Below, one piece after another: positions 15,597 to 22,862 of a DNA stretch of 64,000 bases. This DNA comes from Micromonospora sp. RP3T (lineage in GTDB: Bacteria > Actinomycetota > Actinomycetes > Mycobacteriales > Micromonosporaceae), in assembly GCF_003027925.1 (NCBI RefSeq), contig NZ_PYPS01000039.1:1-64000 (forward strand). Reading direction: 5' to 3'. The notes beneath the pieces are model-generated. The model ran no database searches. It saw only the letters and a list, made by a program, of their open reading frames with translations, and was not told the origin of the DNA. Each line of letters begins with the position of its first letter. The stretch's first letter is position 1. Both the position numbers and the translations under genes were made by a program.

Positions 15597-15965
15597 GTGG
15601 GATCGGAGCGGGTCACGCTGGTGGCGGTGTGCGCCGAGGAGGCCGCACAGCCGCTGGTCGACACGCTGACGGCGCGCGGGGTCGCGGCGCAGGCGTCCGG
15701 GCGACGCAACCTCGACGGGGCCGCCGTCACGTCGTGGATGGTGGTCGCCGGGGTGGCGTTGAAGATGGCGCCGGACATCCTGCGCGCCCTGGCGGAGCTG
15801 GTCAGAGAGTTCCGCGTCGGGCGGGTCGAGATGAACCTGGCCGAGCGTACCTTCGCCGTCGACAACCCGGGTCCGGCGGACATCGAGGAACTGTTGCGCC
15901 AGTTCCGGGCCGCGACGGAGCTGCCGGCGGGCGACGACGCGGCGGACCGACCACCGGATGCTTGA
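15597..15965 (+). CDS. EACC1-like small protein (effector-associated component)
   Basis: The 122-residue protein has an N-terminal alpha/beta stretch (VTLVAVCAEEAAQPLVDTLT), a central helix (SWMVVAGVALKMAPDILRAL), then a beta-rich end with FAVDNPGPADIEELLRQF. This resembles the effector-associated constant component EACC1, a small protein found beside peptidase and other effectors in actinobacterial conflict systems. GTG 15597 follows GGGAGG by 6 bp. Its stop overlaps the ATG of the metallopeptidase by 8 nt, so the two are made together. The EACC1 assignment is by eye and needs a profile search. Confidence 0.6.
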   Translation: MGSERVTLVAVCAEEAAQPLVDTLTARGVAAQASGRRNLDGAAVTSWMVVAGVALKMAPDILRALAELVREFRVGRVEMNLAERTFAVDNPGPADIEELLRQFRAATELPAGDDAADRPPDA

Positions 15966-17580
15966 CGACACCGTCCTCGACCACGTCGTACGGTCGCAGG
16001 TGGGTGCCGCCGTCCGGACGTGGCGGCACGAGCGCGACGGTCACAGCCCGATGAACGTGGTGCTGGACGTGGTGGACGAGGTGATCGGCCACCCGTACGC
16101 GGTGTACTGGGTCGACGGTGACGTGCCGGAGATGTTCTCCCTGCCGGGCCTGGACCCGTCGGTCGTGCTGTTCAACACGCGGTACCTGGAAATGATCGGG
16201 CACCTGCGGGAGATCGTGACCGCCCGCCACCTGTCTCCCGAGCTGATGGCGGAGGTGGCCGAGCAGGTCAGTCTGCGCATCATCGCCGAGCTGGCCCTCC
16301 GGTACGGCGATCCGGGCCTGGCCTGTCACCTGCTGGTGGAGTCGCTGCCGGCCAGCACGACCTACCACCCGCCGGTGACGCTCAGGGATCTCGAACGCAC
16401 ACCGGTCGGCCACCACTACATGTCCGTGTGGTTCTACCCGCTGCTGCACGAACTCGGCCATGTCCACGCCGTCACCCACCCGCCGGGGCGGCCGGAGCCG
16501 GCCGACGCCGCGGAGCACCTCGATCGGCTCATCGACGAGGTGACCCGCGGGTTGTTCGCCGCCGACCGCCACGACGACGTCCGGGAGTGGCGTCGCCGCA
16601 GATCGCGGCCCGACTCGCTGGACCACGGGGTGCTCCGGGAGGAACTCGACGCCGACATGTTCTCGGCGCAGGTGCTGTACACAGCCACCGCCCGCGTGCT
16701 CCAGCGCGACGGCACGCCCGACGCGTTCCGCGCCGACCAGCTCGCCGGCGAGATCCTGCTGATGTTCGGCCTGATGCAGTTCATGAACAGTTGCGTCATG
16801 GTCGCCCGCTACGGGGCCCGGCTCGGACGGGAGGCGATCGACGCGTTCAACGTCGTGGCGCACAGCGTCCGCCTCAACGTGATGATCGACTTCCTGTCGG
16901 TGCACCTGGCTTCCGGCGGTCGCCCCGTGCGGGGCGCCGACCCGGCGGCCGTCGAGGAGATGCACGCCGCCCTGCTGGCGATGCACGCCCGGATGAACGA
17001 GCAGTTCACCGCGTTCGAGGTGGGGCATGCGCGGGCGATGCGGCACAGCGTGCTCCCGGAGGAGCGAGGGCTCAACGTCTTCGACCGCTTGGCCGAGGCG
17101 TTCACGCACGAGGCGACCGCGGCCGTCATCCGGTCGGAGACCGAGCGGTTCCTCGATCTGGCCCGGACGCTCGACGTCCAGCACCCGGACCTGGACCTGC
17201 TCGCCGCGTTCGTCGCCCGGCCCGCCGACGCGGCGGAGACACTCGACCGCCAACAGCGCGTCTTCCTGGTCCCCTGGGTGACCGGCGAGGGCGTCGACCA
17301 GCCGTTCGGCCTGCCCGCACACGATGAGCTGGTGGTCTTCGTGTTCGCGACCCAACGCGCCGTCGAACTATTCGCCGAGGAGTGCCGCCCGATGCTCGCA
17401 CCCGGCCTCGACCTGAAGCTCGCCGCCTTCGTCAGCCCCACCAACCAGAACGTGATCACGCTGCTGTTCCAGCTCCTGCCCGAGCACCGGCCGCACATCG
17501 AGGTGGTGTTCCAGGACAGCGACGCGTTCACCGAACGCTTCCGCCAGCTCGGCGACGGCACGTTCTGGCCGCCGGAGTGA
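15958..17580 (+). CDS. Predicted zinc metallopeptidase (HExxH) partnered with the EACC1-like protein
   Basis: In this 540-residue protein, LLHELGHVHAV places the zinc histidines at His164 and His168 with Glu165 between them; REELDADMFSAQ from about residue 227 offers the third ligand (Glu or Asp). It has no signal peptide and no clear membrane segment, so it should act in the cytosol. The remaining C-terminal half is mostly helical and not recognised. The overlap with the upstream EACC1-like gene indicates a two-gene module. I cannot name the family; a substrate or trigger is not visible. Confidence 0.7.
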   Translation: MLDDTVLDHVVRSQVGAAVRTWRHERDGHSPMNVVLDVVDEVIGHPYAVYWVDGDVPEMFSLPGLDPSVVLFNTRYLEMIGHLREIVTARHLSPELMAEVAEQVSLRIIAELALRYGDPGLACHLLVESLPASTTYHPPVTLRDLERTPVGHHYMSVWFYPLLHELGHVHAVTHPPGRPEPADAAEHLDRLIDEVTRGLFAADRHDDVREWRRRRSRPDSLDHGVLREELDADMFSAQVLYTATARVLQRDGTPDAFRADQLAGEILLMFGLMQFMNSCVMVARYGARLGREAIDAFNVVAHSVRLNVMIDFLSVHLASGGRPVRGADPAAVEEMHAALLAMHARMNEQFTAFEVGHARAMRHSVLPEERGLNVFDRLAEAFTHEATAAVIRSETERFLDLARTLDVQHPDLDLLAAFVARPADAAETLDRQQRVFLVPWVTGEGVDQPFGLPAHDELVVFVFATQRAVELFAEECRPMLAPGLDLKLAAFVSPTNQNVITLLFQLLPEHRPHIEVVFQDSDAFTERFRQLGDGTFWPPE

Positions 17581-17587
17581 CGGCCCC

Positions 17588-18472
17588 TCAGCTCGTGATG
17601 TCCTTGCGGGTGAAGCGCCAGAAGGCGAGCCCCCAGAACAGCGTGGCGTAGACGACCGCCGAGATCGCGCCCTTGACCACGTCGTCGGTCTGCATCGGCG
17701 ACGACAACAGCCCCAGCCAGGCGCTGCTGTAGTGGGTCGGCAGCAGGTTGCGCAGCCCGCCCAGCGCGGTGATCTGGTCGAGGATGCTGGACAGGATCCA
17801 GAGCAGCACCGCCCCACCGACCGCGCCGAGCGCCGCGTCCGTGGTCACCGAGAGCAGGAACGCCAGGCCGGCCACCACCAGCAGCACCACCGCCAGGTAG
17901 CCGAGCACGCCGACCAGCCGCAGCAGTCCGTCCGCCGGGGCCAGCTCCGCGGAGACCTGGCTGCTCAGCGGCTTCCAGCCGTAGCGCAGCGTGCCGGCGA
18001 GCAGCGCGGTGCCGGCCAGCAGGACCAACGCCAGACCGGAGTACGCGAGCGCGACCACCAGCTTCACCGCCAGCAGCCGGGCCCGGGGCACCGGCACGGC
18101 CAGCAGGTAGCGCAGGCTCCCCCAGCTCGCCTCGCTGGCCACCGTGTCCCCGCAGAACAGCGCCACCACCACGACCAGCAGGAACGACGCCGACACCAGG
18201 ATCGAGAACAGGGTGAAGTTGAGCCCGCCCGAGGTGGCCAGGTCGGCCAGGCTGGCGAACTCGCCCCGCCCACCGCCGTCGTCGTCCCCGGAGTCGAACT
18301 GGAACGCCACCAGGATGATCAACGGCAGCAGCACCATGAACCCGAGCGCCAACTGGGTACGCCGCCGCGACGCCTGCCGCCGGAACTCCGCCCCGAACGG
18401 CATCGTGGCCGACGGCCGGTAGCCGTCCGCCGCGCCGCCACTGTCCTTCGACGCCACCGAAGTGTCCACCAT
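17588..18472 (-). CDS. ABC transporter permease
   Basis: The 294-residue protein has about six membrane helices and belongs to the ABC-2 type, which works with a single cytoplasmic ATPase, often for export. A large loop follows the first helix (FDSGDDDGGGRGEF). ATG 18472 shares one base with the TGA of the upstream ATPase fusion (TGATG), so they are coupled. The stop lies 8 bp from the stop of the convergent metallopeptidase. The substrate is unknown. Confidence 0.85.
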   Translation of the reverse strand: MVDTSVASKDSGGAADGYRPSATMPFGAEFRRQASRRRTQLALGFMVLLPLIILVAFQFDSGDDDGGGRGEFASLADLATSGGLNFTLFSILVSASFLLVVVVALFCGDTVASEASWGSLRYLLAVPVPRARLLAVKLVVALAYSGLALVLLAGTALLAGTLRYGWKPLSSQVSAELAPADGLLRLVGVLGYLAVVLLVVAGLAFLLSVTTDAALGAVGGAVLLWILSSILDQITALGGLRNLLPTHYSSAWLGLLSSPMQTDDVVKGAISAVVYATLFWGLAFWRFTRKDITS

Positions 18473-21336
18473 CACCGGTCACCGCTTCCCCGAGAGTTCT
18501 CGCCGACCAGGGCGAGGAACGCGTCCTCCAGGCGGCGCCGGGGCACCACCCGGTCCACCCCGATGCCGGCCCGGACCAGTTCGGCCACCACGTCGCGGCG
18601 GGCGGTCCCGTTGGTGTCCACCACCAGCCCGCCGTCGGCATCCGGCAGCACCCGTACGCCGTCCAGCCGGTCCAGCACGGTCCGCGCCGCGTCCGGGTCG
18701 CTCACCTCGAACAGCACGCTCGGCGACTCGCCGACGATCTCCTCGACCGGGCCGGACGCCACGATCCGGCCCTTGTTCACCACCACCGCGTGCGTGCAGG
18801 TCTGCTCCACCTCGGCCAGCAGGTGACTGGAGACCAGCACCGCCCGGCCGTCGGTGGCATAGCGCTGGAGCACCCGGCGCATCTCGGCGATCTGCGGCGG
18901 GTCCAGCCCGTCCGTCGGCTCGTCGAGCACCAGCAGCTCGGGCAGGCCGAGCATGGCCTGCGCGATGGCGAGCCGCTGCCGCATGCCGTGGCTGTACTTC
19001 TTCGTCCGCCGGTGCACCGAGGTGCCCAAGCCCGCGATCTCCAACGCCTCGTCGAAGTGCGCGTCCGCCCACGGCCGCCCGGTGGCCCGCCAGTACGCCT
19101 TCAAGTTGTCCAGCCCGGACAGGTGCGGCAGGAAGCCCGGCCCCTCGACCAGCGCGCCGATCCGGGACAGCACCGGCGAGCCCGGCACCAGCCGGTGCCC
19201 GAACACGTAGATCTCGCCGGCGGTGGGCTGGGTCAGCCCCATCAGCACCCGCAGCGTGGTGGTCTTGCCGGCGCCGTTCGGCCCGAGCAGGCCGACCACC
19301 TGCCCGGGGTGCACCTCGAAGTCCACGTCGGAGACGGCGACGAAGCCGTCCGCGTACTCCTTGCGCAGGTTGCGCACGGCGAGCGGAACGCCCGCGTACT
19401 CCGGGTGGATGGAGCGGTCCTGGCGGCGGTGCCGGCGGCGGGCGAGCAGCACGACCACGACGAGCCCGACCGCGATCGCGGCGAGCAGGCCGGCCAGCAC
19501 CCAGCGCCAGATCGCGGCCGAGGTGGGGATGGGCGCGGCGTCGACGGTGGGCAGCACCAGCGGGCCGTCGCCGAGCGCCACGGTGTGCACCGCCGGCTCG
19601 GCCGGCGTGGCGTACGCCTGGTCGGACGTCGCCACCACGAGCCGCAGCCGGTGCCCGGCCTCGATCCGCCGGACGATCGCCGGCAGCGTGACGGTGACCG
19701 GCGCGGCGGCGTCGAGCGTCGGCGGCAGGCCGGTCAGCCGCACCGGCGCGACCAGTCCGTCCGGCAGCGTCGACGCGCCCTGCGGGTCGACGTCGTAGAG
19801 CTTGACGAAGAGGACCGCCTCGCCGGTCCGCGAGGCGGCCCGGATCCGCACGGTCGGCGCGCCGACCACGTCGACCGGGTCGTCCAGCGGCGCGGACTCG
19901 AAGCGGGCGTGCTGGCCGGGGATGTCGCCGGCCACGCCGTCCAGCAGCGAGCCGAGCGCGCCGGCGAACGGCACCGCGGAGATCGCCGCCGGGTTGCCGT
20001 TCGGCGGTACGGCGACCGGCTGGGCCGGGCCGGTCAGCGCCACGTCGCGGCGCTCCTGCCCGGCCACGCCCGGGTAGTCGTCGGTGCGGTAGCCGGTGGC
20101 CACCAGGCCCCGGTCCAGCGCGTCGAACCCGGCGATCCGGGAGAACGTGAACGTGTCGCCGGGTGCCGCCCCCTCGCCCTTGACGTAGTGGTCGAGCCAC
20201 TGCGCGGTCAGGAACTTCACCCGGTCGGAGTCGGACGTCGGGCCGGCGCCGCCGTCGTGGCCACCGGTGAACCAGGCCACCCGCACCGGCGTGCCGGCGG
20301 CGGCGATGCCGCGCGCGTTGGCGTCCGCCTCGGTGAGCGGGAACAACGTGTCCGCCTCGCCCTGCACCAGCAGCGTGGGCGCCTTGATCCGGTCCAGCAC
20401 GCCGGCCGGCGACGAGCGGCGCAGCAGCTCGACCGCGGCCTGGTCGGCGCGACCCGTGGTGGCGATGCGCAGGTACGCGGCGCAGACGTCGGCGGCGAAC
20501 CGGCCGCAGGACGGGTCGGCCGCGCCCCCCGGGGCCCGGCCGGAGCCGCTGCCCGGTCCCGCGCCCGGCTGCGGGCTCGCCGGCCCGGGCGAGGTGGGCG
20601 CGCCCTCCGGCGCGGCGGCGGTGGCGCCGGAGAGCCCGGCCGGCCCGGAGCCGGCGTTGCCGCCGCCGCCGAAGAAGATGCCGGCCCAGCCCTTCTTGAA
20701 CACGCCCTCGGTGGGCGGCTTGCCGGCGCTCTCCGGCAGGAACGCCCGGGACAGGTCGTTCCAGGTGATCATCGGGACGATCGCGTCGACCCGCTTGTCC
20801 TGCGCGGCCAGCAGCAACGCCAGGCCGCCGCCGTACGAGCCGCCGACCACGCCGACGCGCGGGTCACCGGCCGAGTCGAGACGCACCTCGGGGCGGGCGG
20901 CGAGCCAGTCCAGCAGGCGCTGGCCGTCGCGTACCTCGTGGTCGGGGCTGTCCAGGTGGATCTGGCCGCCGGAGCGGCCGAAGCCGCGGGCGGTCCAGGT
21001 GAGCACCGCGTAGCCCCGGGCGACCAGGTCCTCCGCGTCCGGGCGGACCGACTCCTTGGTGCCGCCGAAGCCGTGCGCCAGCAGCACCGCCGGCACCCGG
21101 TTGGCGTCGGAGGCGTCGTCGGGCAGGTAGAGCGTGGTGTCCAGGTCGACCGGCTCGGTCCCGTCCGGCCCGGACCGCACGGTCAGCAGCGCCGCCTCGG
21201 TCCGGAAGTCCGTACCCTGAGGGCGGACCGCCCAGACCAGCGCGGCGGCGACCAGGACGACCACCAGCACGGCGGCGACGATCCGGCGCGGACGGCCGGC
21301 CAGGGCGCGCCGAACCCGCGCGACGGGTGATCTCAT
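18472..21336 (-). CDS. Fusion of a secreted-type alpha/beta hydrolase and an ABC transporter ATPase
   Basis: The 954-residue protein joins two enzymes. Residues 15-35 are a membrane helix; about 50-600 form an alpha/beta hydrolase of the X-Pro dipeptidyl-peptidase/CocE (S15) type with nucleophile Ser167 in GGSYGGG, a likely catalytic His in TGGHDGG, and a C-terminal beta-sandwich. A second helix (about 625-650) leads to an ABC ATPase with Lys691 in GPNGAGKTTT, signature YSHGMRQRL and Walker B LLVLDEPTDGLD. The topology suggests the hydrolase outside and the ATPase inside, working with the permease next door. ATG 21336 starts the basic signal MRSPVARVRR. A Gly/Pro-rich insert sits at about 245-275. 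Confidence 0.85.
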   Translation of the reverse strand: MRSPVARVRRALAGRPRRIVAAVLVVVLVAAALVWAVRPQGTDFRTEAALLTVRSGPDGTEPVDLDTTLYLPDDASDANRVPAVLLAHGFGGTKESVRPDAEDLVARGYAVLTWTARGFGRSGGQIHLDSPDHEVRDGQRLLDWLAARPEVRLDSAGDPRVGVVGGSYGGGLALLLAAQDKRVDAIVPMITWNDLSRAFLPESAGKPPTEGVFKKGWAGIFFGGGGNAGSGPAGLSGATAAAPEGAPTSPGPASPQPGAGPGSGSGRAPGGAADPSCGRFAADVCAAYLRIATTGRADQAAVELLRRSSPAGVLDRIKAPTLLVQGEADTLFPLTEADANARGIAAAGTPVRVAWFTGGHDGGAGPTSDSDRVKFLTAQWLDHYVKGEGAAPGDTFTFSRIAGFDALDRGLVATGYRTDDYPGVAGQERRDVALTGPAQPVAVPPNGNPAAISAVPFAGALGSLLDGVAGDIPGQHARFESAPLDDPVDVVGAPTVRIRAASRTGEAVLFVKLYDVDPQGASTLPDGLVAPVRLTGLPPTLDAAAPVTVTLPAIVRRIEAGHRLRLVVATSDQAYATPAEPAVHTVALGDGPLVLPTVDAAPIPTSAAIWRWVLAGLLAAIAVGLVVVVLLARRRHRRQDRSIHPEYAGVPLAVRNLRKEYADGFVAVSDVDFEVHPGQVVGLLGPNGAGKTTTLRVLMGLTQPTAGEIYVFGHRLVPGSPVLSRIGALVEGPGFLPHLSGLDNLKAYWRATGRPWADAHFDEALEIAGLGTSVHRRTKKYSHGMRQRLAIAQAMLGLPELLVLDEPTDGLDPPQIAEMRRVLQRYATDGRAVLVSSHLLAEVEQTCTHAVVVNKGRIVASGPVEEIVGESPSVLFEVSDPDAARTVLDRLDGVRVLPDADGGLVVDTNGTARRDVVAELVRAGIGVDRVVPRRRLEDAFLALVGENSRGSGDR

Positions 21337-21710
21337 GCGGCACACGGTACGGGCCGCCGGCTGAGCGTTCCCTGAGATCCGCCGTACGTTCGTCCGGTTG
21401 CGCCGTTCGGCGCGTGCTGCCCGTCGTCCGCAGAAGGTCCAGAGCGTCCCAGCGGGATGTATTCGGATCACGTGAATTTACATCTACAGCCGCAAATCAG
21501 TGCTCAAGGCGCGACTCGACGACCCGATCGGACGCTGCGTGGCGAACAACTCGACGGTCGGTCACCCCGGACGAACTGACGTGAAACCGACTGCGCGCCC
21601 CAGGTTCGCACCCCGCCCGGTTCGACTAATTTTCCGGTCCGGTGCACGGGACTGCTTGCGGCGACCTCCCGGGGCATCGACCGCCCCGCCGTCGCCGGAG
21701 GAGACAGACC
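21337..21710. promoter_or_regulatory. Divergent promoter region between the ABC fusion and the conservon
   Basis: The 374 bp hold no gene. They include an AT-richer stretch at about 21458-21500 that is a likely promoter zone and a ribosome-binding site (GGAGGAG) just before 21711. I see no long inverted repeat or known operator. Confidence 0.4.
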
Positions 21711-22862
21711 ATGACAGTTCCCGCGCCGCGGGTGCGTCGGCGGCCCTCCATGTCGGGCCGTGTCCTGCCCCTGCTGCTGGCGCTGGCGCTGGTCGCCCCG
21801 CTCGGGCTGCTCTTCGCGCTCGTCGACGGCACCACCACGGACGACCACGACCTGGCGTCCCGGGAACGGCTGGGGGTCCGCTACCTGCGCGCCCTCGGGC
21901 CGGTCACCGACGCGTTGGTGGAGGCCCAGTCCACCGCCGTGGCCGGGGCGCCGGTCTCCCGCGCCTCGCTCAACGCCGCGATCGAGCAGGTGGCCGCCGT
22001 GGACACCGCCGTCGGCGACGAGCTGCGCAGCCACGAACGCTGGGCCGGGCTGCGGGCGAAGCTCGAAGGGCTGCCGGACCGGGGGCTCGCCGACCCCGAG
22101 GCCGCCTACCAGGCGTACGGCGAAGCCAACGACCTGCTGCTCGCGCTCTACCGGAAGGTACGGGAAAGCTCCGGCCTGATCCGCGACCCCCGGTCCGACT
22201 CGTTCTTCCTCCAGGACGGCATCGGCGGCGACCTGCCCACCGCGATGGTGCTGGCCGGTCGGCTCGCCGACCTGGTCCGGCTGGCCGCCGCGCGTCCCGC
22301 CGCCGAACGTGCGAAGACCGGCATCGAGCTGGCCGAACTGCGGTCGTCCGCGTTCGGTCCGGCCAACGACCTGGTCGCCGACCTACGCACGGCGGTGGAC
22401 AGCTCGGAGAGCACCGACCTGGGCGCCAACGTGCTCACCCCGCTGGACGCCTACCAGCGGTCGCTGGAGGCGTTCACCGCCGCGGGCGGCGGCCGGGCCG
22501 CGCCGAACACCGCCCAGCTCACCGCCGCCGGCCTCGCTGCCCAGTCCGCCGCCAAGCAGCTCCGCACCGTCATCCTCGACCAGCTCGACACGTTGCTGGA
22601 GGAACGGGTGGACGCGCTCGACCGGGACCGGCTGCTGGCCCGGATCGCGGCCGGCGTGACGGTGGCGTTGCTGGTCGGGCTGGCCGTGACGCTGCTCCGG
22701 CGGCCCGCCGCCGAGGCACACCCGACGCCCGCCGACGCCGCACTGCCCCCGGCGGTCCGACCGGACCCGACGGCCGCCGGCCGGAGCCCCGACCGCCAGC
22801 CCGTCGCGGTGGGTCGGGGCGTCGAGGCCGAGCGGTGGAGGCCGTTCGATGCTGCTCACTAG
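21711..22862 (+). CDS. Extracytoplasmic sensor-like protein at the head of the conservon
   Basis: The 383-residue product has a basic N terminus, a membrane helix at about 17-40, a long helical extracellular region, and a second helix near 310-330 (LLARIAAGVTVALLVGLAVT). This is the layout of a receptor's sensing half without its kinase. It overlaps cvnA by 14 nt. The extracellular part resembles the helical sensing region of CvnA-type kinases. I infer it supplies or modulates the signal for the conservon; most described conservons lack such a gene. Confidence 0.7.
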   Translation: MTVPAPRVRRRPSMSGRVLPLLLALALVAPLGLLFALVDGTTTDDHDLASRERLGVRYLRALGPVTDALVEAQSTAVAGAPVSRASLNAAIEQVAAVDTAVGDELRSHERWAGLRAKLEGLPDRGLADPEAAYQAYGEANDLLLALYRKVRESSGLIRDPRSDSFFLQDGIGGDLPTAMVLAGRLADLVRLAAARPAAERAKTGIELAELRSSAFGPANDLVADLRTAVDSSESTDLGANVLTPLDAYQRSLEAFTAAGGGRAAPNTAQLTAAGLAAQSAAKQLRTVILDQLDTLLEERVDALDRDRLLARIAAGVTVALLVGLAVTLLRRPAAEAHPTPADAALPPAVRPDPTAAGRSPDRQPVAVGRGVEAERWRPFDAAH

